Below, one piece after another: positions 34,408 through 48,951 of a DNA stretch of 64,000 nucleotides; the first letter of the stretch is position 1, and each line of letters starts with the position of its first letter. The notes beneath the pieces are model-generated. The model saw nothing but the letters and a program-made list of their open reading frames with translations. It made no database searches and had not been told where the DNA came from. Origin of the DNA: Monilinia fructicola (Eukaryota; Ascomycota; Leotiomycetes; Helotiales; Sclerotiniaceae); the NCBI GenBank assembly GCA_008692225.1, contig VICG01000004.1, positions 2,108,501 through 2,172,500 of the forward strand, written 5' to 3'. Both the position numbers and the translations under genes were made by a program.

Positions 34408-37400
34408 GTGTTATGTGTCATATGTTTTGGTGTTTCGATGTTTTGTTTCAAAATTCAAGGAATACAATGATTATCCATCATGATTCGCTGTTGGCTTACT
34501 ATTGTTGTTGCTGCTCAGTGCAGGTGTGTGTGTCTGGTTCCAAGGTTTGTTTTGATATTCCAAAGAGAATGATTGATTGATTGATTGATTGGTCAGTGCT
34601 CGCTTATAAAGATTCTTGTCAAAGCCTCGAACTAATGTTGAGTCCATGGGTGACATTGCCAACAGACAGTTGAAAGAGCATTCTTCACCTCATCACCTCT
34701 TCACCTCTTCACCTCTTCACCAGAAACAATCCGCATTTAGGTGAAACTATGAGAACATTGAATCATTCTGCATTCGATATCAGATCCTTTGTGTTCAACT
34801 TTTCATTGTTGAAGATGCAATGCAAGCAACGTTCCATACATCTTCCATGATCATTCCAAAGATCTAGAAGCTCAAGGCAATTCTGTGACAACATATTTAC
34901 ATTCACGTTCTCATTCACATTTACGAAATGCAAGTTACCGTAAGGCCTGGCCTGCATGCAAATCCAATCTCCTTATCTTGATAATGGGATGGTCATCCTT
35001 CGGCTATGACCGATATCTAATTGATTACTGGTAGTACAATGAGAGTGCCTCTTTACCCAAAGCATGTATCTGCAGATGTTGAACGCCCTTTATTCATTCA
35101 AGAGCCCAATCATTTCCCTCAGCCCATTTCGCTTCTATTTTCACTCATAGCGCATCATGATCACGTTATCAAGTACAATATGATAGAGATGGACGCGACT
35201 TGGCTCTGGTGACAAGAACCATTAGTCCTTCAATGGACATTCTGAAGCAATACACAGGTGATGATGACACGACAACTCTTTCCGATACTGACAAATGTCC
35301 GATCTCATATGAAGGCGTGGACGTGTATCACGACCTAGATTGGGGCATGATATGTGAGGAATATGTCGCCATGCGCTGATTTGCAGTACGTTTATCAAAT
35401 TGGCCAATGAAGGTATCGCGAGAAGGATTTATCCGCTGCAGGTGTGGTGTTGAGGCGGTTTTGCATGAATTTCGATATGCAGCTTTTGAAGGCATAGGCC
35501 GTTCTATTAGAGGATGAGATACGAGTAATTTTTAATCGGGAAACCATCGGGGGTTGCACTGCTTGGGAGACACCTAATCAATCATCCATACATATCGTAC
35601 GTGAAAGGAGGCAGTGTGCCCACTGCCCAGTCATGATGAAATTGGGAAACGATCGAGGGGAGGGGAAGAATGAGGGGCACAAATGTCAATCGCATATGGC
35701 GGCTGTTTGTCGATTGCCTCTTTATCTTATCATACAAAGCTCCGTACCTGTTGGTGTCTCAGATCTTGTTGGCTGGCATGTTCATTGTTGGCAAGGTCTA
35801 TCTGTAATAATTCATCTATGTGGTACAAATGTACTTACGCATTGTACCAAAATCGTGGAGATGAGATGTTTCGATAGCGAAAGAGATACGTCCATTTCGT
35901 CAGACGCCGGTAGATGATTTACGAGTGAGTTGTACACGGCGGGCGTAAGCACCATAGAGGTAATCATCACTGATGATCATGAACATGATCGTCTACTACC
36001 ATTCCGATAAGAGTTGGTTGTGTGGTTGTGCGGTTGTGTGTTGTGAATTATGTGGTTATGGCTGAGGTTGAATTGAGTTGATCGCAGGACGGGATCCCCT
36101 GGCTAGTTGCTACCTCGATGTTGCATCTCTGCCGCCTCTTCCATGTAGCAGATAGAGAAATGAGATAGACACTTACAGGATAGGATGTACACGGTATGGA
36201 TTCTTACTTGATTATTATACACAGACAAGCAATGAATGGGTGGTCATCGTCTTACACAAAAACGTCCAAGGTCTCATCGTCGACACCTACCGAAGCAAGT
36301 GGTGCTGTCCGTACTTTGAGTACTGTACCTCCTCTGGCGAGAGTCTTATGGTTTCTTCATCGATAACGCTCGAAGCTTGGCTGGTCTGGCTGACGAGACT
36401 GAATTGATTTTGTGATGCGGAAGTGACACAGTACTGTAGCGCGAAGACTACTATACTAGCAGTCTAGCACACCCACATCTCGGCTCTAGGCGAAAAACGA
36501 TCTGACACGCGGAAGCCAAAGAGAGAGACGTGCGTCCAACAAACGAGGGGATTCCTCTGAAATGATTTCGAGAAAATTTTCATGCTGTAGGCTCACCTTG
36601 AATCTGGCTGGAATCCCTCTGGATGTGGGCACTTGGAAGGATTCTTGAAAAGTATATAAAAAAACTCTAGGATGGACCATGAAAATTTTGCAGAGTATTA
36701 ATTGGGTCAAAATGGAGTCTTCAGCCATCGCAATTCGGTCGGATATTCAGGGTCACTGACTCAACTATCCAGACTCCAGAACCCTTTACTTATTGCCACT
36801 CGAATCATTCGATCTCGCTCGCTCGCCTACGTGCGTGTGTTCATTGTGCCGGAACCTAATTCATGATTTGTTGTATACGGGGTAGAGAGATATTCATGTA
36901 CTTCTGTCAGGTCTTGGATTGAACAACAAGGTCGACAGGCTGTTCTTGACTCAAAATAGTGGTACGGAAGGCCTAGCACCCGCTATTATATAGCCAGCGT
37001 TCAGTACTGCGCCGCTAATTTGAACATCAATTGTAACTTCTTCCAGGCTATCTCCCCACTTCCAACCCCTCCAGCGTGTCTTAAAATATGGAAAAACAGA
37101 GCCGTCACTGCTCATCAACTCAAGGATTCTAGGGTCTAACTTACAGAGTATAGTCTCACAGCGATGTGAGCCCACTATTGAGATCCTCATCCAATATTAT
37201 TGCTTGCTATTCTCATGGGTTAGCCCTGAATAGTACTCGCTGTCCCAGGGTCTGCCATTCCAATCGAATCCATTGGACACATGATCTTTTTGCTCGCAGT
37301 AGTCTTATGTTGCCCCATGCAGTCAGAAGTCGCTTGTGGTTCCAGGCGTCACACCTGATTCGGCGAGGGCTTGCCCGTGGATGCAAAATGGCTGGGGTCG

Positions 37401-37582
37401 TATAAGTTTGCCGAATTCCCACACCGCTCCTTCTGTGGATCCTACCCTCTACCTACGAACTTCTACTACCAATAGGCCACACACCGACTTACATCGTGAG
37501 GTTTCCCTCTTCTTCAAAGAGCGGTGTCTTCGACCCTCTTTCTTACAATACTATTGACTATTCCAACAAGTAATTCGCGACA
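34408..37582. other. Divergent spacer upstream of RAM1 and the zinc-cluster gene
   Basis: 3.2 kb without a supported gene. TTGATTGA repeats lie near 34572-34590 and TCACCTCT repeats near 34690-34720. ORFs (35633-35917, 36486-36728 and others) are short, overlap and lack domains. The last 100 bases before 37583 are pyrimidine-rich, as expected for a fungal leader. Confidence 0.5.
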
Positions 37583-40011
37583 ATGAGCTCAAATCTTGAT
37601 TTCTCGTCAGAAGGTCTATTGGACCTTACTTTCGAGCAACGTGACCCACGATACCAATATACCAACATGGCTACGCGTTCGACTTGGCCGCTGTCGTTGG
37701 ATATGGCCTCAGGAGGATCCGATGAACGACGGGAAACTTCACCAGTACACAGTGGGCATCAACAGTACCAAACAGGGCATCACCACAATTCTCCAACACT
37801 ATTGACAGACTGGCCGATACAGCAACAACCTCAGCATTTGTCACCCCAACAACTATCACCCCAGCAGCTGTCGCAATTCATCCCGGATAATGCTTTGATG
37901 GGACCGCAATATACATTCGGCAGCCCGTATCAAACATCACCGCTTGACTATGGCTTACCTGCAACGACACAGGCAGCGCTCGAAGCCAGTCTTCAGATGG
38001 AAGCTCCATTCAACGGACTCACACAAACGGTCGAGGCGCAGGCAAACCAATGGCAAGATTGGCACGAATTCGAGTATGCGATGAACTTCAGTGCGAACCA
38101 CGGATTACCGAGTATAGGACGACAGAGCTTGGGAAGCAACTCGCCGACGGGTACCTATTTGGAAGTGCTATCGCTGCCCAGTTCGAGTAGCGATCATGGA
38201 TGGTCGACGGTCGATACCTATCAGGATTTCAACACATATCAGCAAGCGCAGAACGCGGCCATCTTCAATCCCGGACAGACGTTACACTTGCGAAGTCACT
38301 CGGACTCATCGCAATCCGATGGACATCAATCGATCGACACCTTTGGCAGTTTTGAGGATTTGTCATCGTACCCATATTCGCCGTATTCGCCGGGTTCGGA
38401 TAGTTATCTGGATGTGACGGGAGGGCATAGGAATTGTTTCCACGGCGAAGCACATCACCACAGTCACGATATCATCAGCCCTGCCGCGGCTGTCCCTCCC
38501 CAAACGATCCAAGCTTCTTCTTCTTCGAAATCGACCGCACCCTCCACAACTTCCACCCGCCCTTCCCCATCCAGCACCTCCTCGCCACCCGCGAGGAGAA
38601 ACCCCGCTCCCCGCAAAAGCCCCACCGCTAAAGCCACCAAACCCGTCATCCGCCGCACCTCGAACGGGAAAAAAGATGCCACGACCGAGAAGCGTGTTGG
38701 GAGAAGACGTGGACCCCTGTTACCGGAGCAGAGGAAGCAGGCGAGCGAAATAAGGAAATTGCGGGCATGCCTGCGCTGCAAGTTCTTGAAGAAGACGTGC
38801 GACAAGGGCGAGCCGTGTGCGGGATGTCAGCCCTCGCATGCTCGTCTGTGGCAGGTTCCTTGCACTCGTATCGATATCAAGGATATTGGATACTTTATGA
38901 AGGACTGGAAAGCGGATTATGAACGTCACGTGGGTCGTGGCGTGTCCGTTTACAACATCAAGGGCTTCTCGCAAAAGGAGGAGCTCCTCTGGATTACCCA
39001 TGGATATGGATTTGCCCTTCCAATCATGGCTCGAGAGGTCTACGTGAGTGACGATAGCTGCTTCAACGTCGACTGGGTGGAGGGTGACCATGAAGAACCC
39101 CTGGAGTTTGAAACTCGCACGGAAAGAATGTCGGCCGGTTCCGAAGGCGTCTCCAATGAAGCGCTGTCGGAATACCTCGACAAACATATCGACGGGCCAT
39201 TTGAGGAATTCATCGACGAGTACTTTGAGGGCACCCCGTTCATCACGGAGATCCTCAAGACTGCTCACCGCTACTACATGAAGGAGAAGGTTTCCGTCGT
39301 CCGCAAAGCATTAAAGCTCGTCCTTGCTTACAATCTCACCTTACACGTCACGATGGTGGAGCAGCGAGGCGACGAGCACCCGATGGAAGGCATCATCGAA
39401 GACGAGGACTCCAAATTCAACGGAAAAGTCGTCGCGCCCGTGATGATCAACTTCCAGATCAAATGTGCCCTCGCCGACATGTGGCGAGAGTTGCAAAAGG
39501 AGATTCTCGAAGAGCTATCCTCCCTATACTCCAGCGTCTACAGTGGCGACAGACTGAAGAACTGGCCCACTATCTTCATGCTCGCATCCATTCTCCTCGC
39601 CGTCTGGGAAGAAATGCAATTCGATTGCCACTACCGCGTTCCCGACCAAGCCGCCGTCAACAAGTTCTGCAACGACATGGAAACCACGCCTGTGGGCGTC
39701 ATCGTCGGTCTCTTCCATGCCATCTCCCAAAAGCTCCCCGCCTTCACCGACTGGGAGACCAGAAGACACGGCCAGCTCCTGAACAACAACGTCGCAGTCT
39801 GCGAGGCCATGACCGAAATGCGAGGTCATGTCACCAAGCACGGTTCGTCCCCCATCTCCCATCCCATCCCATCCCATCCCATTCCCGCCCCCACACTAAC
39901 ACCCCTCTAGAAACCTACCTCAAGACCCGCCCCGACGCCAAGTTCGACCGCCGAGACTTCGACTGTCTCTCCAACAAGTTCCTCTCCAAGCTCGTCATTC
40001 GCGCCAACTAA
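37583..40011 (+). CDS. Large Zn2Cys6-type transcription factor
   Basis: Two exons, 37583-39842 and 39911-40011, GT..AG, 2361 nt (786 aa), ending SNKFLSKLVIRAN. A Gln/Ser-rich N-terminus (about 370 residues, with poly-His/Ser tracts and many Tyr) precedes a basic region and the cluster ACLRCKFLKKTCDKGEPC. The six Cys are at 396, 399, 406, 412, 415 and 427. The last spacing is 11 residues, longer than the usual 6-8. A helical region of about 330 residues follows (DWKADYERH ... VISHAIS-like) with no fungal-specific-TF motif I can name. It is likely a nuclear DNA-binding regulator; target genes are unknown. No frameshift in over 2 kb, in contrast to several neighbours. Confidence 0.8.
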
Positions 40012-43000
40012 CCACGTCACGTCGTCCAGATTTCTCGTTTCACGGATGCTTCCGTCTCTCTATCCGTCCATCAATGTATGGACGTATGCACGCACGCACG
40101 CACGCACGCACGAAGAAGGAATGAATGAATAAACAGAGTCCCAGACTTGCCCACCCCCCATTTGCAAATACATACATACCCCCCCCATGCTATATACCCA
40201 CCATGCATAACCGACTGTACAAATGCCACCCATGTTACACATCTGCCTTCACCCGCAGAGATACGAATCAATGCCATTCATGATAAGATGGAGGAAAGAA
40301 TCCGATGACTCTGCTTGCACGCGTATTCGCAGGCTAATTATTATTATTATTATTATTATCATCATCATCATTACTACTACTACTATTGTTTTTTTCCACG
40401 ACCGCATTCTCCCTCCCCCTTCCGAGGGAGATGGACGGCTTCGTCTGATATTTGCTCTCGTTTCACTGCATAGCGTGTTTCCCGTCTTTGGTTGATCTTT
40501 TTTTTCGGTTGAATTCTCATCGACGCAATCCGTTGATCAGATGGATCATTCACACGATCTCGTCTGATCTGATGCAATGCAATGCAAAGCGATGCGATGC
40601 GATGCGATGCAATCCGATCTCATGCGATGCAAAGAAGTTCCCCAAACGACCCCTTTACGAAATAAACGACGTCCACACCTATACACATATTCTACTACAA
40701 TTGCAACTATGAACGAGCAAGAACAAGAACAAGATCCTCATCCAATCCGATTCCAATTCTGACTCTGTTCATCTCGACCAATGTCAACGAAAATTCACAC
40801 CTCCTCTTACGAAGATATGGAATTAAAGATTTTAACGTTTACATGTTTTACGGGTTTTACGGATTATGCTGTGTCTATTTCCCTTTCTTTTTATTTTTTC
40901 CTATTTGCTTCGTTTTTCTTGTTTTCATTTTTTGGTTATTGTTCTGCTTTGTGCTGCTCTTTTATGGATGAATGGAAAGGATGAGAATGGGAAAGGGATG
41001 AAAAATGAACATCCATCATAAAACTTGCGCAATTTGAATTTTGGTCGTTTCACTATGTTTGTTTCTGGTCTTTTTTTGGTTTGATTGTTTGAAGAAGGCA
41101 GAAGAAATCATCGAAGTAACTGCCGAATATGAATGAAGAGATATCATGCATGAATGGATTGATGAAAGAATTATGCATTACTTAGTTTTTAGTTATGGAT
41201 ATTTGGATTTGCTGGAGAGGCAAAGAACGATGAGGGGTGTGGTGAGGAAGCGAGCGAGCTATGTATTCCTCGCATTGAATGAATGGAAAGGAAGCTTGAG
41301 TATGGATGTGGATGCAAGGACCTGTATACGAAGACTGTGGCCAGATGAAGGAGTGGCTTTTTATACATGGGGAATTCGAATTGGTTGGAGGATGGGTAGT
41401 AGATAAAACTTAAAGCTTCAACTTGGTGACAAACAAAATCCTAAACATTTGATATTGAAGATGGTCATTCCTCTGAATATTCCCATGTGATTTCTGCTTT
41501 TGAAAATTTTGTTGGATATCAGCATCAGCATCCCTTTCTGCTTAGTACATGTGAATTACTTGAATTTGTACGATTATAATTCATATCACTTGATTATCCT
41601 CGGTGATCTCTCGGATGCAAGGAGCGGAATCTTGCTCTCTTGCATACATGCAGTTATCACCAACCAAGCAATTTACAAGACGGGTTTAGAGTTTGGTTTG
41701 GCTCGGTTTGAGTAGAGTCAGTAGACCGTACAGAGTAGACGTGATGAAAGATAATTGGACGGCTTGTCTTTTGAAAAGTGGAAGGAGTTTGTATCATCGA
41801 GTGCTTCTCTGAGAGCAATATGCCTTCTTTTTGAATTAAACTCTTCCAACAGTTGGACTTCCAGTGTGTGAGAGACAGAATAGATTTAGAGTTTTGGCGC
41901 TCATGATGGTCTTCTTCCACCAAAGATTACACTATGCAAATCCGTGGACAACTCCGAGACCTTCTCAACTCATAGAATTGGACCAATGTCTCTCCAGTAT
42001 GGATAGATCTGTTGGCAGCTGCAAGAATGAAACAGAAAAGTCATGGGTCCCTTCTTACTACCATCAATCGTGCAAATGGTCGGCTGCTGACCAAATATAT
42101 CAAGGAATAATAAGTGTACTTATGTATGTATGCACAACGCATAATGTACGCTTTTCTGACTGTGCTGTTCAAATCATGCATCTGCATTTGCATCCTCTGG
42201 TTCCTTCCTCTGAAACCGTAGCAATGTTGCAAGATCAGAAAGGAGACAGTACTCCGTAGACGTGATTGCAATGATCAGGGATGTTGATACCATTTTCATT
42301 TTCTCATCTTTTATCTTTTATCGCGATATTGAGGTCATGGATTGCATTATGTATTGCAACGATGGGCTTGGAATGACGTATCAGGGAAACCCCGTTCACG
42401 TTCTTATTTATGTGAAGTAGTAACCTTGGAAGGTTCTTATCTTAAAAAGAAGGAAAGCTTGATTGATTATGCGAAGATGAGTCGTAAAATGGTTTGCGAG
42501 GAAAGCGAGTACTGTAGTTACTTTGGAAGGTGATTTGCATTGGATGTTGGACAACTGACAGGTTTGAATTGGAAGTGTAGATTGAAAGACGATGAGAAGG
42601 GAGAGGGAGAGGGGGAGAGAGAGAGAGAGAGAGAGAGAGGTTCCTGCAGGTGGTACTGACAGTAATTGGTAATAGTATGGCCTGGGGGAACAACTACCTC
42701 CCTACCTAGGTAGTTGGTAACTTAAATCGTGTCTGTGTGCAATTGAATGACTAATGAATGGGTCCGAGACACAATAGAGTGAAAAATAGAGGCTGGAGAA
42801 AAAGGATGGATGGATGGATGGATGGATGGATGGATGGATGGTAGAATGATTATTGATTGATGTGGATGATATGGATGATATGGTTGATGTGGATGATGTG
42901 GATGATGTGGTTGATATGGTTGATATGGTTGATATGAATGATATGAACACTACCTACTCGAGTAGCAAGTACTCTTACTACTTTCTTACTCATCATACCT

Positions 43001-44062
43001 TATCACGTTATCCTTTTCCTTCTTTTCTTCGATAGAATACCCACGGAGTAGTAATTCATTACTCAGTACCTACCGACCTAGTACTCTAGAGTAGAGTAGA
43101 ATCCCGCACGGAGTAGACCGAGACCAAGTTTAGGGAGAAGGCGGGGTCGGAAGGAGACTAAGCTGTTTTGGGATAAGAGTAGAATTGATAAGGGGGAAGG
43201 CGTATCCATCCATAGATGGCATTATTCATACTGTAAGGCTCACTAGTGTTTGTTGTGGTTGATGCTCTCTGGATGAAAGAAAGCATTTGCTGATTGATTG
43301 ATTGATTGATGGATGGATGGATGGATGTAGGAGGAGTAGGAAGGAACAGGAGTAGAAGGATTACCTAGTAGGTACTACGTAGAGTGAGTTTGTTAAAGTG
43401 ATTGATTGATGTGTTAACATGGAACCTGATTTGTAATCATCCATCCATCCATTCATTCATTCATTCCCCCATCCCCCCATTCCCCATTCACTCCCTCCCT
43501 CAGATCCAGACATCCCGAGAAGATTCCATTCCATTTCCCTGCCCTTCCCTTCCCTTCCCTTCCTTCCTTCCCTCTCGGAATATCCAGGCTGCCCTCCCCG
43601 ATTGCCATTTCCGCATTTTCTTCCTGTCAATCGCCTTCACCGTAGCATATAGAAATTCCTAGAAGGAGCGAGGGAACGGTGAGTCAAGAACCCCGGGCCT
43701 TGGAAGTTGGAAGGCGCAGTACTGTGCTCTCTGGCCCTCCCTAACCTTTCCGAGAATCCGATTCCAGCCTGTGATTCATCATTCACTCCCGAGATCTCTC
43801 TTACAGTCTTACTGTACTAACTATAATTATAAATGGGTGGCGTGACGCTAACCGATAAGGCAGGCTCAGTGCGGTGTTCCCTTTGAGCGGGTACTTAAGG
43901 ACTGACCATCTCTCCCTCAAACGCCCCCTCCCATTCTCCTTCCATCATAAAACAACAACTCCATCCATCAACTTTCTTCTTCACGATAACTTCTTTTGAC
44001 TCTCAATAAATCATCATCTACATCTACAATATTATCAAGTTTAATACTATAAATCCATCACC
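40012..44062. other. 4-kb microsatellite-rich spacer upstream of polyubiquitin
   Basis: No gene supported. Contains CGCA repeats (40090-40112), ATT/ATC/ACT repeats (40339-40385), GATGC repeats (40590-40612), GA repeats (42602-42640), GGAT repeats (42806-42841 and 43310-43327), GATGTGGATGATATG-type repeats (42860-42945) and CTTCC repeats near 43540-43575. ORFs 41146-41406 and 41864-42259 have no recognisable domain. Bases from about 43900 form the UBI4 promoter and leader. Confidence 0.55.
42806..42945. repeat. GGAT and GATGTG/GATATG compound repeat
   Basis: (ATGG)n for about 36 bases, then imperfect 9-bp GATGTGGAT/GATATGGTT units for about 85 bases. Confidence 0.8.
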
Positions 44063-45167
<1,105 letters not shown>

Positions 45168-45772
45168 ATGTTTAGGTCTCGATCTGCACATATATTCTTC
45201 AGGCGTTTTACGATGACATGATCCGAAGGTGTTCTGGGATGGATCAGCAGGTTCTTATACTTATCATAGTGCACTGGCATGTGTTCACATGAATGATAGT
45301 ATTCAATAGTCAAAAAATATTCTTGACATTTAAGTTTGTGCTCTGATGAATGTGATTGATTGTGAAGATACCCGACACGTGAGATTGATTGAATTGTGAT
45401 GGATGCATCAAACATCAGTAACTACTCCATTTCCTTATCGGCCTCTGTACCTGGATGTCTCCAAAGATAATGACGAGTCTATGCCCCACGCAATCCACCC
45501 ATCAAGCTAAATTGATGCAAGGCTACAGCCGCGGAATGAAATTTGTAATTCCAAAACTTTCCATGAGTACCTGTGTTCCGCAACGTCTGCGACGTTAACT
45601 TCGAGGTTATATATCGCATAATTAATCACACTACATATATGCCGCTCGACGCAAAAGTTTCCGAAGTACCTGCAACGCAAGCAGCTCGCGCCACATTCCG
45701 ACGAGCCCCAAATACAAACCTTACACGAAGTACGCAAAGACGGATATCGACAATGCATATGTAGATGAAAGT
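45168..45772. other. Spacer between UBI4 and ETP1
   Basis: UBI4 3' UTR and ETP1 promoter. No repeat or gene was seen; the ORFs 45161-45415 and 45507-45782 (minus) are shadows. Confidence 0.6.
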
Positions 45773-48196
45773 ATGCCATCATACTTTTATCACCTCAAGT
45801 TTGAATTGTATCCTCTACCTGATCTAGATCCAAACAAAGTTTCAAAAAGAGAGAGGGAGAGGGAGGTTTGGGTTCCCAGCGAGGGGTCGGATATTTTTGG
45901 GTCGGATACCGAGTTTGCAGGATCTGTTGGGTCATCCTCTATCGTAGGCTCTTCCCTTCGCATCGCAAGCTCCGGTCAAGCCTGGCCAGAACACAAACCT
46001 GTGGCTTGGGAACAGAGTAGGAGGAGGGGCGGTGGTACAGGTAGTTCGACTGCTTCAGTGCCGGAACCACATACGGATAATACCATCAAGGGTGTTGGGG
46101 ATCAGATACGAGGAAGAACGAAGGGCGCATACGGCGGAGAAATAGCCGCAGAGGTAGCGAAAGGAGGGGTTATTGATTGTGGACCTTCGCGAAGAGCACA
46201 ACCTGGGGAATCGGAAAATCTTGTTATATTGAGCACAGCGAGAGATTCGCAACTAGAAAGCGGACCCCCGAGCGCGAGTTTGGTGGATAAGAAAAGAAAT
46301 CTGCGGACTTCGAGGAAGGATTGGAGGTTTGGGCGAGTGAGGGTTGAGAGTTTGAATATGGATGGGGTGAGAGGATATCATAGCAGAGGGGAGGGTAGTC
46401 AGGGAGGCATCGTGGGTATGAATGCGGGGCTGGAGCCGGGCGGCAGAGTTACAAAGGCGAGATTCGAGGAACTTCACAGAAAAGGAGAGAATGGGTTGGA
46501 GTTTAAGAATACAGAGCTTGGGTGGGGAGTGGTGCATTTGTATAGGGAGGGAGAGGAAACTCCTGGGTTGACGGGAGTGGAGGTTTATAATGCGGGGACT
46601 GCTGCGAGCCCTACGAATAAGGAGAGAAGTAATGGGTTGAGTGAAGGGGGTGAGAATGAAGGCAATGCAGAAGATTGCACTATACTGTGTATACCTGCCG
46701 TGCCGACATATCTTACGCCGAGAGACTTCTTAGGTTTTGTGGGGGAGAAAACCGTGTATGAGGTTAGCCATTTCAGAATGGTGATGACGGGGAGATTAAA
46801 TAGGTATATGGTTCTTATGAAATTTAGAGATGGGAATGTAGCGAGGAAGTGGAAGACTGAGTGGGATGGTAAAGTCTTCAATAGTATGGAGGTATGTTCT
46901 TTCTAGCCCAAGATACTTTTGTCACAATCTAACGATATTCTACACAGCCAGAAACCTGCCATGTCATGTTCATAAGATCAATCACCTTTCAAACACCGGT
47001 CTCCTCAAGATCGAATACCAGTTTCCCCGAATTATCCCACGATCCTTTCACACCGACCCAAATACAAAACAATCTCAAGCCTTTCCCACCCCCAACTCCG
47101 AATCTCATCGAGCTTCCTACGTGTCCGGTCTGCCTCGAGAGGATGGACGATACAACGGGCCTCTTCACAATCTTATGTCAACATGTCTTCCACTGCGCTT
47201 GTCTCGAAAAGTGGCGCGGTACAGGTTGCCCCGTTTGCAGACATACCAATCCCTCTCTAGCACTCGCCTCTCAAAATTCTTCCGCAGCCTACGATCCTGA
47301 AAACCCACCTTTTGGTAGTGGCGAAGCATCATTGTGTTCCGTCTGCGATTGCACCGACGATCTCTGGATCTGCCTCATCTGCGGAAACGTTGGATGTGGT
47401 CGATACAAGGGCGGACACGCCAAAGAACACTGGAAAGATTCGGCGCACAATTTCGCATTAGAAATCGAAACCCAACATGTCTGGGACTATGCTGGTGATA
47501 TTTGGGTCCACCGACTCATCCGTGACAAGGGCGATAGTAGCAAAGTCATCGAACTTCCTTCGTCCCGCTCTCGAGCACAGAATCACACGGCTCAGGATGC
47601 GGATATGGTTCCGCGGGAAAAATTAGAAAAATGCGGGGCTGGAATTTACACACCTGCTGACGTCGCAGTTGGAGAGCCAGAGGGTTTACTTCGAGGAGTT
47701 GGTCGGCAAGGCGGTGGCGAAGGCGAGTGCGGCGAGCGAGAAGGCTATGCTTGCGAGTCGTGATGCGGAGAGCGCGTTGATGAAATTGGGGGCGTTGGAG
47801 AGGGAATACGCAAAGCTGACGACGGATACGGTGCCGAATCTGGAGAAGGATTTGGAGCGGGAGAGGAAGAGGGCGGAGAAATCGCAGGAGATTGCGAGGG
47901 GGATGGGGAAGAGTTTGAGGGAGGAGAAGAAGGTTTCGGAGGGCTTGATGGAGCGGATTGGGTTTGTGAATGAGGGGTTTAGGAAGAAGGAGGAGGAGAT
48001 GAGGGGGTTGATGGCGGAATGTGAGGAGTTGAGGGAGGCGAATCGTGATCTCATGGTTATGATTAGTGGGAGGGAAAAGATTAGGGAGATGGAGGAGTCG
48101 GGGGAGTTGGGGGAGGGAGAGGCGGAACAGGCGGGCGTGAGTGTGGGGGAGGGGAAGAAGGGGAAGGAGAAGGGAAAGGGGAAGGGGAGAAGATAG
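45773..48196 (+). CDS. ETP1: BRAP2/Etp1 RING and UBP zinc-finger protein (one-base frameshift)
   Basis: Exons are 45773-46891 and 46948-48196. It starts MPSYFYHLKFELYPLP. A poorly conserved Gly/Ser/Arg-rich region is followed by the BRAP2 N-terminal RRM-like domain (about 295-390; ILCIPAVPTYLTPRDFLGFV). Then come a RING-H2 finger (CPVCLERMDDTT ... CLEKWRGTGCPVC, about 432-470), a UBP-type zinc finger (CSVCDCTDDLWICLICGN ... GHAKEHWKDSAHNF, about 488-570) and a long charged coiled coil with a Lys/Gly-rich end. After REKLE the frame shifts in the AAAAA run near 47626-47635. Losing one A restores NAGLEFTHLLTSQLESQR and makes 2367 nt (788 aa). Human BRAP2 restrains Ras/MAPK signalling; yeast Etp1 acts in ethanol response and ubiquitin-linked turnover. 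Family certain; exact role inferred. Confidence 0.9.
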
Positions 48197-48683
48197 TCCA
48201 TTGACGTTCCAAAGATACGATGCTTTTTTTTTGAAGGTGTCTTGGCGTTGGCGTTGGCGTTGTCTGATGTTTTGCTTGGGTGATGGATTGGGTTGGCTTA
48301 GCTTTGTGGCATGAATGACACGGCATATACATATCTTGTTGCACAACAAATACTTCTTCTTAGCCATGGGGGGTATCTGTCCTCACGAGATAGCACCAAA
48401 CAGCAAAGAAAATACATCACCAACTCCCGCCTGGAGAAAAAATTGTGTCCACGCGCTGCTTCAATCGGTCATCGCTCTTCCTTCTTTCCCCAACCTCCCC
48501 TTTGCATGCGATGGCCGCGACAGCGAGGGGAATCTGTCGTTTTTGGTGGGATCTTGCGCGGAGAATTTGTCGGTGGGGAGTAGGTAGGTGGTATATGTAT
48601 GTGCCTATGTATATATGTATATATATATGTATATACACATCGACATTCTCACTCAAACCCTTCCCATCTTCCCTCACGCCGTC

Positions 48684-48735
<52 letters not shown>

Positions 48736-48825
48736 TACCAGGTTTCCCTTCGGCGTCATGTGATCTTCCCCGCTTGCTCCCAATATATATTATATGTGTG
48801 TGTGTGTGTATATCTTTTACATTTT

Positions 48826-48951
48826 GTCTACTTCTTCTACTTCTTCTACCTCTTCTACCTCTTCTACTTCTTCTACTTCTTCTACTTCTTCTACCTCTTC
48901 TACCTCTTCTACCTCTTCTACCTCTTCTACCTCTTCTACCTCTTCTACTTC
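48826..48951. repeat. TTCTACTTC/TCTACCTCT minisatellite
   Basis: About 14 units of a 9-bp CT-rich repeat, open in three frames as Leu-, Tyr/Phe- or Ser/Thr-rich peptides. Confidence 0.85.

Noticed and set aside
47546..48367. 273-codon minus ORF, Leu/Pro/His-rich
   Set aside because: Antisense shadow of the ETP1 coiled coil, whose GAG/AAG-rich codons leave the reverse frames open.
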